DNA of 64,000 nt from Pannonibacter sp. SL95 (lineage in GTDB: Bacteria > Pseudomonadota > Alphaproteobacteria > Rhizobiales > Stappiaceae): NCBI RefSeq assembly GCF_026672425.1, contig NZ_JAPPRC010000003.1:1408501-1472500 (forward strand). The letters run 5' to 3'. The translations under genes and the position numbers were made by a program. Positions 26,704-35,066 of the stretch are shown here, piece by piece. Numbering within the stretch: the stretch's first letter is position 1; each line of letters starts with the position of its first letter. The notes beneath the pieces were generated by a model. That model was given only the letters and a program-made list of their open reading frames with translations. It ran no database searches and had not been told where the DNA came from.

Positions 26704-27594
26704 ATGCCAGCGGTGGAACACGCGGAGTTCAGCTATGCCAATCCAGATCACCCCCCGCTGAAACGCTGGGTGATCCGAGGCGTTGAGGGCCTGTCCGGCC
26801 GTCGCCGGCTGTTGTCCATCTATGAACAGTGGAAGGCAGCGGCCGTCGGTGTCTCGCCGCAGATCTGGACCGAGCTGCTGCGCCTCATCGACCTGCGCGT
26901 CTGGTTCGCCTCGGGTGAATGGCCGCCCAAGCTTCCCGAAGGCCCGCTCGTCATCATCGCCAACCACCCCTATGGCATCGGTGATGGCCTTGCGATCCTG
27001 TCGCTGGCCGAGCAGCTGGGCCGCCCGTTCAAGATCCTCATCAACAACGAGCTGCTGAAGGTGCCGGAAGTGCGGCCCTATTCGCTGCCGGTCGATTTCG
27101 AGGAGACGGAAGAGGCGTTGCGCACCAACATGCACACGCGCCGCGAGGCGCTGCGCCTGCTGCAGGAAGGCGTCACCGTCATCGTGTTCCCCGGCGGCGG
27201 CGTTGCCACGGCCAAGAAGCCGTTCGGCCGGGCCGAAGAGCTGCCCTGGAAGAACTTCACTGCCAAGATGATCCGGTCTTCCAAGGCGACCGTGCTGCCG
27301 ATCTATTTCGAGGGCCAGAACTCGCCGCTGTTCCATTTCGTCAGCGGCTTCTCGCTGACCCTGCGGCTCGCCCTCCTGGTGCGTGAATTCCGCCGCATCC
27401 TCGGCTCGGCCATCGTCGTGCGCGTCGGTCAGCCCATCCCTTACGACGATGTTGCCGGCTTCAAGGACCAGAACGGCGTCATGGCGTACCTGCAGCAGCG
27501 GGTGCTGGATCTTGCCCAGTCTCCGGCGCCACGCCCGCCGCGCAACTGGTTCGAGCGCCGCATCACCGGCCCGCTCAAGGCCAAGCTGGGCTGA
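26704..27594 (+). CDS. lysophospholipid acyltransferase family protein (PlsC-like)
   Basis: Membrane-associated acyltransferase of 296 residues. The catalytic block is IIANHPYGIGDG, the H-x5-D variant seen in the lyso-ornithine-lipid/1-acyl-glycerol subgroup, followed by FPGGGVATAKKPFG as the acyl-acceptor motif. Product may be phosphatidic acid or an aminolipid; OlsB partner is absent. It follows thrS by about 155 bp. The start is weakly supported by upstream sequence. Confidence 0.82.
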   Translation: MPAVEHAEFSYANPDHPPLKRWVIRGVEGLSGRRRLLSIYEQWKAAAVGVSPQIWTELLRLIDLRVWFASGEWPPKLPEGPLVIIANHPYGIGDGLAILSLAEQLGRPFKILINNELLKVPEVRPYSLPVDFEETEEALRTNMHTRREALRLLQEGVTVIVFPGGGVATAKKPFGRAEELPWKNFTAKMIRSSKATVLPIYFEGQNSPLFHFVSGFSLTLRLALLVREFRRILGSAIVVRVGQPIPYDDVAGFKDQNGVMAYLQQRVLDLAQSPAPRPPRNWFERRITGPLKAKLG

Positions 27595-27621
27595 CGTATC
27601 GGCTGGGTCTGTCCCCCAGAC

Positions 27622-28851
27622 TCAGTTTGATGTCCCTTGCGTCCGTGCCAGCACCTCGACCTCGCGGTTCTCGCCGGAGACGACCGTGAAGTTGCGGCTG
27701 TAGTTGACGCCGTTGTTGCGGGCGATGACCTCATATTCGCCGGCGGCCAGCACGAAGTTGGGAAACGCGCCGGTCTCTTCCACGACGATATCACCACCGG
27801 GCGTCAGCACGGTCCAACCCGTGTTGGCAATGGCCTCGCCACCGGTATCATTGACCAGCTTTAGCGTCACTTCCGCCGCTTCATGGAACAGGGTCACCGA
27901 GGTCAGTTTGCCCGGGTCCACCGTGATATCCGCGCGGACCACGGCATTCACCGCACCATAACGGCTCGCCACGTGATAGGTGCCGGACCCCAGCCGGATG
28001 ATGGTGTCCGGTTTGACCCCGCCGACAATCAGCACGCGCTCGCCTTCGGCATTGTAGTCCATGCCATAGATGTCGAAGCGGAGATCTTCCGGCGGCAGCG
28101 GATCGTCGGCGCTGAGACCTGCGTCCAGCTTGACCCCGCCGGCATTCAGCACCACGGCCTTGGAATAAACCCCGCGCCCGACGACCAGCCGGTTCGTGAC
28201 ACCGGCATGGCCATAGGCTGTGTTGATGAGATAGGCGCCCGGATCCAGCCGGAACTCGGCATCCCCGCCCATGGCGGTTGCGACCAGTTCCAGATGCCCG
28301 TCTTCCTTCGGTGTTTCCGAATAGACGCGCCAGACCAGACCGTCGTTGATTTGCGTGCCGCCGTCAGTCAGGCGCGCCACCAGATAAACCGCGCCCTTGT
28401 TCATGTCGTCCGGCTCGCCGCGTGTGCCGGGCAGGCTGGAGGGGGCATAAGGCACCAGTGTGTCGTTGAAACCAGAACTGGGGGCCTGCGTGCTGGCTGC
28501 GCCAGTGGTCATCGCCGGAAGCGGTGCCTCGACAAATCCGGTGCTGGCCGGCTCATCCAGTGGATTGGGCAATCCGCTGACTTCCGGCGCCTGTGGATCC
28601 GGCTTGGCGGCTGGAACGGTGACCAAAGTCTCCGCAGCCGTCTGGGCAATCACCTGTCCTGTCAGTGGCAGCAGCGCGAGTGTCGCAAGGAGAGCCGTCG
28701 CGAAGACGGACGAAACAGCTTTAGACAGGCAACGTGCTCGCTGTCGTTCGTGCGTGCGTGCACTGTCCCGCCACGCGCGGCCGCCTGTTCGCGTCTGCAA
28801 TGCAAGACGCGAGACCGATGCCACCTGATTGAATGCGCTGGCTTTTGTCAC
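27622..28851 (-). CDS. secreted repeat protein, unknown function
   Basis: Not recognised by name. Start is uncertain: GTG 28851 (GGGGAAA upstream) gives 409 residues with a 40-residue basic head before a signal-like segment (AVSSVFATALLATLALL). The mature part has an N-terminal Pro/Thr-rich linker and then three to four beta-rich modules sharing a pattern of G-x-Y-x-(I/V)-x-(T/A)-x-(Y/N)G followed by a V-x-G stretch (AYLINTAYGHAG, TYHVASRYGAV, EYEVIARNNGV). Probably periplasmic or outer-envelope, adhesive or structural. Confidence 0.65.
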   Translation of the reverse strand: MTKASAFNQVASVSRLALQTRTGGRAWRDSARTHERQRARCLSKAVSSVFATALLATLALLPLTGQVIAQTAAETLVTVPAAKPDPQAPEVSGLPNPLDEPASTGFVEAPLPAMTTGAASTQAPSSGFNDTLVPYAPSSLPGTRGEPDDMNKGAVYLVARLTDGGTQINDGLVWRVYSETPKEDGHLELVATAMGGDAEFRLDPGAYLINTAYGHAGVTNRLVVGRGVYSKAVVLNAGGVKLDAGLSADDPLPPEDLRFDIYGMDYNAEGERVLIVGGVKPDTIIRLGSGTYHVASRYGAVNAVVRADITVDPGKLTSVTLFHEAAEVTLKLVNDTGGEAIANTGWTVLTPGGDIVVEETGAFPNFVLAAGEYEVIARNNGVNYSRNFTVVSGENREVEVLARTQGTSN

Positions 28852-28934
28852 GCAGCCGTTTTCCCCGTTGCGCCGCCCGGGCTGGATCAGCGGCGGTGTG
28901 TGATGAAGTCCGGAAAATCGGGCGTTTTCAAGTC

Positions 28935-28996
28935 CGATGCAAGCCCGCATCGCTGCCCCGGTTGACAAGGGCAGGGGAAAGCCTGCCAGATGCGGC
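28935..28996 (+). promoter_or_regulatory. structured leader upstream of nitroreductase gene
   Basis: CGATGC-AAGCCC-GCATCG forms a hairpin at 28935-28952. CTGCCC (28953) can pair with GGGCAG (28969), while the same GGCAGG can instead pair with CCTGCC (28982); the CCGCATC strand can also pair with GATGCGG at 28990. Mutually exclusive stems suggest an RNA switch or attenuator, but no known class fits cleanly. Confidence 0.35.
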
Positions 28997-29027
28997 CACT
29001 TTCGACCTGTTTCAAAAAGAGCCGCCG

Positions 29028-29621
29028 ATGTCTTCCCACACTCCCGCGCGTCCCGAGGTGCTCGATTTCCTGCTGAGCCGCCGGTCCCACCCCGCCGTCA
29101 GCCTCGGTGAGCCGGGCCCGGACGGCGAAACCTTGCAAAAGATCCTGACGGCCGCCGCGCGCGTGCCGGACCACGGCAAGCTCGCGCCCTGGCGCTTCGT
29201 GCTGTACGAGGGCGATGCCCGCAACCGAATCGGCACGCATCTCGCAGCTCTCGCCGAGACCCGCTTCGGCCCGCTGGACGAGGCCCGCCGGCAGCAGGAA
29301 CTCACCCGCTTCACCCGCGCGCCGCTCGTCGTCGGCGTGTTCAGCCGTGCCGCCGTGCATCCCAAGATCCCGGTCTGGGAACAGGAACTCTCCGCCGGTG
29401 CCGTCTGCATGACGCTGGTCACCGCCGCCACCGCTGCCGGTTTCGGCGTGCAATGGGTCAGTGAATGGATCGCCTTTGATGCGGAAGCCATCGCCTATCT
29501 CGGCGGCCAGCCCGACGAGAAGGTCGCCGGCTTCATCCACATCGGCACCGCAATGCAGCCGCCGTTCGAACGTCCCCGGCCGGATCTTGCCGAGATCGTC
29601 ACGACCTGGACCGGTGCCTGA
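29028..29621 (+). CDS. nitroreductase family protein (YdjA-like)
   Basis: FMN-dependent nitroreductase-fold protein of 197 residues. ATG 29028 is chosen (MSSHTPARPEVLDFL) because the frame before it is the structured leader. SRRSHPAVSL opens the fold, ARVPDHGKLAPWRFV carries the flavin-phosphate site, and the C-terminal GFIHIGT is conserved. It is 3 bp before the flavin reductase start, so the two enzymes share an operon and probably a flavin-linked task. Confidence 0.88.
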   Translation: MSSHTPARPEVLDFLLSRRSHPAVSLGEPGPDGETLQKILTAAARVPDHGKLAPWRFVLYEGDARNRIGTHLAALAETRFGPLDEARRQQELTRFTRAPLVVGVFSRAAVHPKIPVWEQELSAGAVCMTLVTAATAAGFGVQWVSEWIAFDAEAIAYLGGQPDEKVAGFIHIGTAMQPPFERPRPDLAEIVTTWTGA

Positions 29622-29624
29622 GCC

Positions 29625-30236
29625 ATGTTCTTTGAAACCGCCGGTGGGCAGGCGCACAAGGCCGAAGGGCTGGCGCACAATCCGTTCAAGGCTCTCGTCG
29701 CCCCGCGGCCCATTGGCTGGATCTCCAGTCTGGATGCCGAGGGCAGGGCGAACCTTGCCCCTTACAGCTTCTTCAACGCGGTCGATGACGATCCGCCGAT
29801 CGTGATGTTTTCCTCCAGCGGCTGGAAGCATACGGTCGCGAATGTGGAGGCGACGGGCGAGTTCGTCTGCAACCTGGCGAGCGCGCATCTGCAGTCCGAG
29901 ATGAACATCAGCTCCGCTCAGGTGCCTACCGGCGTTGATGAATTCGAGTTGGCCGGGCTGGAGAAAGCCCCGAGCCGCCTTGTCCGCGTGCCCCGGGTCG
30001 CCGCAGCCCGCGCCGCGCTCGAATGCCGGCTGCTGCGCATCGTCGAGCTGACGGACCTTGCCGGTCAGGCCTGTGACGCGCGTGTCGTCTTCGGTCAGGT
30101 CGTCGGCATTCACATCGATGATGCGATGGTGTCCAATGGCCGGGTCGACATGTCCCGCCTGCAGCTGCTCGCGCGCCTCGGCTACAAGGATTATTCGGTA
30201 ACGTCCGAGGTGTTCGAGATGGACCGGCCGGGCTGA
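29625..30236 (+). CDS. flavin reductase family protein
   Basis: FMN-binding split-barrel protein (DIM6/NTAB-like), 203 residues. FKALVAPRPIGWISSLD is the N-terminal FMN-binding signature, followed by FFNAVDDDPPIVMFS and LASAHLQSEMNISS. It supplies or handles reduced flavin. It directly follows the nitroreductase gene and may be its partner. ATG 29625 begins MFFETAGGQ. Confidence 0.9.
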   Translation: MFFETAGGQAHKAEGLAHNPFKALVAPRPIGWISSLDAEGRANLAPYSFFNAVDDDPPIVMFSSSGWKHTVANVEATGEFVCNLASAHLQSEMNISSAQVPTGVDEFELAGLEKAPSRLVRVPRVAAARAALECRLLRIVELTDLAGQACDARVVFGQVVGIHIDDAMVSNGRVDMSRLQLLARLGYKDYSVTSEVFEMDRPG

Positions 30237-30347
30237 CCCCGGCCTGCCCCACAGCAGCACAGCATCCGCCTCCTGTCAGATCTGACAGATCAATCAGGCG
30301 GTGAAGCAGTTGAAAACACGGTCGAAAATCCTTCACTCGAGGGCTCG

Positions 30348-30393
30348 TTAACCATTTGTTAACCAGTGTGACGCGATCTTAACATTAGTTAAC
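30348..30393 (+). promoter_or_regulatory. two CtrA-type sites upstream of SLT-domain gene
   Basis: TTAA-N7-TTAAC at 30348-30363 matches the CtrA consensus exactly; TTAA-N6-TTAAC at 30379-30393 is one base short in the spacer. Both lie within 64 bp of the start codon at 30412. Confidence 0.55.
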
Positions 30394-30411
30394 ACATCGA
30401 GGAGTCGGCCC

Positions 30412-31437
30412 ATGCGTGTCGCAGACAGCACCTCGATCGCGTCCCGGATCGAGCAGGCATTCCAGACAGCCAGTACCAGCACGGGGACGTCGTTCGACTA
30501 CCTGGTGAAGACGGCTGCCCGCGAATCCTCGTTCCAGCCGGCCGCCGAAGCCAAGACCTCGACGGCCACCGGCCTGTTCCAGTTCGTCGAGCAGACCTGG
30601 CTGGAGACCATCAAGGAAGCCGGCGCCCAGCATGGGCTTGAGGCCTATGCCAGCCAGATCGAGCGCACCGCCGGTGGCAAGTACCGGGTGTCTGATCCTG
30701 CGCTGCGCAAGGAAATCCTCGATCTGCGCAAGAACCCGGAAGTCTCGTCGCTGATGGCGGGTGCGCTGACCCAGAAAAACGCCGCCTACCTGCAGCAGAA
30801 GCTTGGCCGTGCCGCCACCGAGGGCGAGCTGTATGTCGCGCATTTTCTCGGAGCCCAGGGGGCCACGCGGCTGATCACCGGGGCAGGGGCCTCGCCCGAG
30901 GCACGCGCCGACAGCGTTTTCCCGGCGCAGGCCAAGGCCAACCGGTCCATCTTCTATGATGCCAAGGGCAGCGCCCGCACGCTGGCGGAGGTTTACGATA
31001 ACCTCATCAGCAAGCATGAGAATTTCACCATGGTGGCAGGCCTGACCGGGGCAGGCGGCTCGCGTGCCCAGGGCACTGGCGGGAGCCAGCCGGTAAGCTC
31101 CGCGCCGACGGCCGTTCTCGCCTTTACCGACGAGGCCTCGCAGCGCGTGGACAACGCCTTCCGCGCCACGGACACGTCCGCCCCCTTCGAAGCCCTGTTC
31201 CGCACCGAAGGCACCGAACAGGCGGCCGGTCTCGATGCGTCCTTCCTGTCGTCCTTCGCCAGTGTTCCGGAGGATCGCCCCTTCGACCGCGCTGTCGGCG
31301 GCTCGCGCATGGTCGCCCAGATGACGGCCAGCACCCTAGCGGAAACCCTGTTCCAGGACGCCGGCCCCCTCGACCTCACCGGCTTCCTCAACTACCGCGA
31401 ACGCGACAAGACCAAGGACTTGATGCCACCGGTGTGA
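30412..31437 (+). CDS. SLT-domain (lytic transglycosylase-like) protein
   Basis: Protein of 341 residues with an N-terminal SLT/lysozyme-like domain. The predicted catalytic Glu38 is in the AARESS stretch, and GLFQFVEQTW follows. No signal peptide is visible, so export through a flagellar, pilus or other route, or a cytosolic job, must be considered. GAGGAG precedes ATG 30412. The upstream CtrA sites suggest cell-cycle-timed expression, as for other polar envelope hydrolases in this class. The C-terminal 140 residues are Ala/Ser-rich and low in homology. Confidence 0.82.
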   Translation: MRVADSTSIASRIEQAFQTASTSTGTSFDYLVKTAARESSFQPAAEAKTSTATGLFQFVEQTWLETIKEAGAQHGLEAYASQIERTAGGKYRVSDPALRKEILDLRKNPEVSSLMAGALTQKNAAYLQQKLGRAATEGELYVAHFLGAQGATRLITGAGASPEARADSVFPAQAKANRSIFYDAKGSARTLAEVYDNLISKHENFTMVAGLTGAGGSRAQGTGGSQPVSSAPTAVLAFTDEASQRVDNAFRATDTSAPFEALFRTEGTEQAAGLDASFLSSFASVPEDRPFDRAVGGSRMVAQMTASTLAETLFQDAGPLDLTGFLNYRERDKTKDLMPPV

Positions 31438-32154
31438 CCGGGAGGGGCTCGGCCCTTCCACCGGAAGGACCGGAGGCTATACCCGGGCCCCCGTCTTTCG
31501 CCGCTCCTGCGCAGGCAGGAGCCCAGTAACCGGCTGGATCAGTTGAGTTTCTACTGGCGAAGCGAAAAGCCTCGGTCCTGCATTGCCAAGCCTTCAACCC
31601 ATTCGTCATGCCATGGCTTGACCATGGCATCCATCCCGTTGCCTCGCCCAGCGTTGACTGAGGCAGCGTCAGGCCCCTGAACAATAAACGGCAGCTCCCG
31701 AATGGATGGCTCACGGCGTGGATGCCATGGTCAAGCCATGGCATGACGAATGTTGGGTAGGGGCCAACCCGCGTTCACCGATGCGCGCTTCTGCGGCGCG
31801 CAACTGTTCAGCAGTCACGCTTTCCTGCTTCGATCCCGTCCCACTGAAGGTGCCAGTCCGCCTGAGGCCCCCCACCCACCGGCGTCATCCCCGCCCCCGG
31901 GCGGGGATCCACATGACGCTTGCCTGAACCGCAGTCCCGCACTTCCCGCCGTGCCTCCGGCGAGATCCCCGCAAGGGGGCGGGGATGACGTCCAAAAAAC
32001 AGGAGCCATCGGGGCCCGCCCCGACGACAAACCCGGCCGGGCCAACCCGCGTCCGCCACCTGCCAAATCAACGTGGAAAAACCGGCCCAAAAGGGGTGCA
32101 ACCCGCCCCCCTTTCTGCTAAAAGCCCTTCCATTCGGCCACATTGCGCCAGAAA
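31438..32154. repeat. intergenic region with REP-like elements of three families
   Basis: Contains a family E palindrome at about 31499-31533 (CTCCTGC core with AGTAACC), a facing pair of family A palindromes at 31606-31632 and 31715-31748, and family D hairpins at about 31884-31911 (CCCCGCCCCCGGGCGGGG) and 31963-31991. It ends at the tRNA-Thr. No gene is supported. Confidence 0.65.
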
Positions 32155-32230
<76 letters not shown>

Positions 32231-32911
32231 ATAAAATCAATCACTTAGCTCTATTCCGGCTTACATCCCGATAGCCCGTATAAGCAGTATATAAACACTG
32301 CGCCGCCTTCCCCTCTGCCTTCACGCTGATTCTCTCCTTTCTCTATTTCATTAAAGAAGGGTCGTCATCGTCGTCATGGTCGTCATTTCCGTTTGATTTC
32401 AAACGCTTAGGAAGTGACAGGGGTTGTCATCGGTCGTCATTCGGTCGTCATCGCGCCGCGCACAAGTCAGCCCAGCGCCTCGCCCATGGGTTGCATGTTT
32501 AGGCGAGGCTCCGGCTCAAGCCTCTGATTTGTTTAGTTGTTTTGGCTTTCACGTCCTAGACAGACTGCCGGAATTCGGCAGGTCATCGCCCCCGCTAGGG
32601 GCAAGGTCTTTGTACGGTCCCTAAGGCCGGGGGGTATCCGTGCGCCTCGACGCGTGTACCCGTGCAAGCGTGTATCACTTGCACAGCGCTCCACTGGTGA
32701 AATGCCGGGCCCTTTCGGCCCGTGAGGTATCGCGGGAAGCCGTACGGTCCCTTACCGGCCCCATCCTATTGCAGACAGCTGCGGCAGCTTGCCGGGCTCG
32801 GGAAGTAGGGGGCGCGGGAGAAGGGGAAGCCTCAGGCCAATTGCGCCGCCGTTTGACAAGTAAACGGCAATGCCTGTTTAATTTCACTGTAAAGAACGTT
32901 GGGGGGGCGGC
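32231..32911. other. left-end non-coding region of the element with GTCGTCAT repeats
   Basis: No gene is called. GTCGTCAT occurs at 32361, 32370 and 32379 (9-bp period), then GTTGTCAT at 32423 and GTCGTCAT at 32433 and 32444. A GTATAAGCA motif at 32278 also occurs near the right end. Remaining sequence to 32911 holds no supported frame. Confidence 0.6.
32361..32451 (+). repeat. left GTCGTCAT repeat cluster (six copies)
   Basis: Five GTCGTCAT and one GTTGTCAT. The first three are in register at 9 bp. The reverse complement cluster lies at 44650-44738, so the two clusters face each other near the two ends of the element. Confidence 0.7.
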
Positions 32912-33208
32912 ATGAGAAAGGAAATTGCTTGTGATGCACTAATACAGGGTAAGCGCTTAAAGCTGAGCTACGATGGACTTGAACGCATTGTTGAAGTCCA
33001 TGCGGTAGGGCTCAACAAGCAAAGACAAGAGGTCATGTTTGTCTGGCAGGTCCGGGGCGGCAGCGAGAGCGGCGAACAGACAGGCTGGAAACTGCTGATG
33101 CTCGATAAAGTATCGCTAATGCAAGTGACAGATGAGAAGTCAACCGCAGTGCGCGGTGCGAAAAATACGTCAATCAGCACAATGACCCATGTTTATTGTG
33201 AGATATGA
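32912..33208 (+). CDS. small WYL-like domain protein
   Basis: Protein of 98 residues, GGGGGG ribosome site before ATG 32912. ALIQGKRLKLSYDGLERIVEVHAVGLNK and then TGWKLLMLDKVSLM resemble the beta-strand pattern of WYL ligand-binding domains found as short stand-alone proteins near defence and mobile genes. No DNA-binding domain is attached. Function is inferred weakly; a regulator or a ligand sensor of the element is possible. Confidence 0.6.
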   Translation: MRKEIACDALIQGKRLKLSYDGLERIVEVHAVGLNKQRQEVMFVWQVRGGSESGEQTGWKLLMLDKVSLMQVTDEKSTAVRGAKNTSISTMTHVYCEI

Positions 33209-33268
33209 GTAGATCAAGAAAGAATTATTGATTTTCAGTTTTGTAATATTAATTGAACTCAATCAATT

Positions 33269-33898
33269 TTAGGCGCTTGCATCTTCTTTCATCTTCTTTG
33301 CGAGCTTCGCAATCGTACCCTTAGCAGCTCCCGTTGCTGCCATGATCATTGACCAGCTGTCGCCACGTTCCAGCATCCGCGCAATGGCGGCGTTCCGCGC
33401 CTCATTTGCCGGACGCCCGGTGTACCGCCCGTCCGCCTTGGCCTTCGCGATACCTTCAGCTTGCCGCCGCCGCCGGTCCGCATAATCCTTCCGGGCAATC
33501 GCTGCCAGCATGTCGAGCATCATGCCGTTGATCGCCTCAGCCATGCGGCTGGAAAATTCGTCGGTTGCCGTGGGGCTGGCAAGCGTCCAGCTCGTCGGCA
33601 AGTCCAGAGCAACGACCTTCACACCTCTGGCGGAAATCTCAGCCTTGAGCCGGTTCCAGTCATCACCGGACAGTCGGGACAGGCGGTCAACTTGTTCGAT
33701 CAAAAGAATGTCGCCAGGCTCGCAATCGGCCAGAAGGCGGAACAGTTCCGGGCGGTCGAGGCTGGCCCCGCTTTCGTTCTCGATGTAGCGCGCTGCGATC
33801 TTCAGGCCGCGCTCTTTGGCGAAGGCGTCGAGGGCAGCGCGGGCGCGGGTTGCGTCCTGCTCCTTGGTGGATGCACGAAGATAAGCCCGAACCAGCAT
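33269..33898 (-). CDS. serine recombinase (resolvase/invertase family)
   Basis: Protein of 209 residues using ATG 33898 (GGGGG 5 bp upstream). Resolvase catalytic domain: MLVRAYLRAS with nucleophile Ser10, EQVDRLSRLSGDDW, then long helix and a C-terminal helix-turn-helix (RGDSWSMIMAATGAAKGTIAKL). It is a small-recombinase type, so it may resolve or invert DNA rather than integrate the element. Two direct repeats in front of it may be its sites. Confidence 0.9.
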   Translation of the reverse strand: MLVRAYLRASTKEQDATRARAALDAFAKERGLKIAARYIENESGASLDRPELFRLLADCEPGDILLIEQVDRLSRLSGDDWNRLKAEISARGVKVVALDLPTSWTLASPTATDEFSSRMAEAINGMMLDMLAAIARKDYADRRRRQAEGIAKAKADGRYTGRPANEARNAAIARMLERGDSWSMIMAATGAAKGTIAKLAKKMKEDASA

Positions 33899-33908
33899 CA
33901 AAACCCCC

Positions 33909-33951
33909 ATCGGTCTATTTTGTGTGGTTCAATATGTATCGGTCTAATTTG
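33909..33951. promoter_or_regulatory. direct repeats ATCGGTCTAWTTTG before recombinase gene
   Basis: ATCGGTCTATTTTG at 33909-33922 and ATCGGTCTAATTTG at 33938-33951, 29 bp apart centre to centre. Possible recombinase subsites or operator. Confidence 0.45.
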
Positions 33952-34355
33952 GGTTATGCAAGTGGCTTTTTGCACCAGCGCTTTGCGTGGTGCAAAAATA
34001 GTATACGCTATTAGGACCACGAACGCCAAAGGCGGACACCCGAGGTAGGTACGAGGAAGGCGGATCGTGTAAGAGCCATTGAGCGTCAACAGCGCCCGTT
34101 TGCGGTCAGAGGATCTCCGGGCGCGGTTCATCCCGCTTTGCAGGGCTACTGCCAGCAAAGAACAAGTCTATTTTCCATTCAAGCTCAAGGCACGACAACA
34201 CGGAACTTCTCGACACGAAGTCTATTGATCGCGCTTTCTTGCCCAATCCTTTGTGGGGCTGACACGGCCTTCCCGAAAATGCTCTTCATCCTCTCGTCTG
34301 CGGCATTAGGTAGCAAACGCACCAAAGGAAATGGTTATGAAATCAAACAAACTCG

Positions 34356-34574
34356 CTAATGTTGGGACGATCCACCTTCAGCCTCGCGAGCCTTACGAAT
34401 TAACAGATCGCCAAGCGCACGAGCTTCGTGGGGAGAAAGCTCTACCGCGAAAAATATGTCCTGACCAAAGCCAAGGCTTTCATGCGGAGGCCCCAAGCTA
34501 ATCCCAACATTCCCGTTTTCAAGCAGCGATACAGCTAGGTCTTTAGGTGCGATAAAGAACGGGCGCTTTGTCAT
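34356..34574 (-). CDS. small hypothetical protein
   Basis: Frame of 72 residues from ATG 34574, which has GGAGG six bases upstream (the longer frame from 34586 includes that site). Sequence MTKRPFFIAPKDLAVSLLE then IFFAVELSPHEARALGDLLIRKA. No domain recognised. It is divergent from the 34601 gene and sits between the recombinase and the broken gene. Confidence 0.5.
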   Translation of the reverse strand: MTKRPFFIAPKDLAVSLLENGNVGISLGPPHESLGFGQDIFFAVELSPHEARALGDLLIRKAREAEGGSSQH

Positions 34575-34600
34575 GACATCCTCCATTTGGAAGCATGACT

Positions 34601-35018
34601 ATGAACCAATTAAAGCCCGCCCGTACAGTCACCTATGAACATGCAATTCGCGGATTGCTGGCAAAGCGTGTCGTGCTCTGTCATGAGGCGCCACACCTAA
34701 GCACCAGGTTGACGACGGTCGGCAACGATATCACGGCACTGGACCGTGCTTTGCGTCTCTTGGGCTTCGAAGCCGACTATGACGTTCTTATGCCTGCCAG
34801 CGTAGTACCAGCGCGGAGATATCAGTCGGCACGTATCAACGATCCTGAGAACGGCAACGGAACCGCTCACAAGCCGTCAAATCGCGCTTGAGATCGCAAA
34901 GCTACGCGGAGAGAACCCGCACGACCATAAGCACATTGTCAGGCTAACGAACAACGTTTCGCGCGTGTTGGGGAACTTTCGGGCGCAAGGGCGAGCAGAT
35001 TCCGAGGGAAATGGGTAG
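34601..35018 (+). pseudogene. frameshifted helix-turn-helix-type small protein gene
   Basis: The frame from ATG 34601 (GGAAG upstream) reads MNQLKPARTVTYEHAIRGLL... and stops at 34891. In the +1 frame the text continues without a break as YQRGDISRHVSTILRTATEPL, TSRQIALEIAKLRG and VSRVLGNFRAQGR to a stop at 35016-35018; the second half looks like a winged-helix C-terminus. One indel near 34800-34815 therefore splits the gene. Either a pseudogene, a sequencing error or a programmed shift. Confidence 0.55.
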
Positions 35019-35066
35019 GGTTTGCAGTTGTGGCGGCTGGCGCAATAACCAGCCGCCACAACCTGA

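Noticed and set aside
27883-28965. 360-residue plus-strand frame
   Set aside because: Antisense to the secreted repeat protein; no homology visible.
28890-29010. Cobalamin riboswitch
   Set aside because: A short GATGCAAGCCC...CTGCCCC stretch resembles part of the consensus, but the B12 box (AGTCAGGAxACCTGCC) is absent and the downstream gene is not cobalamin-related.
34138-34359. 73-residue plus-strand frame
   Set aside because: No ribosome site and no domain-like sequence; lies in a gap of the element.
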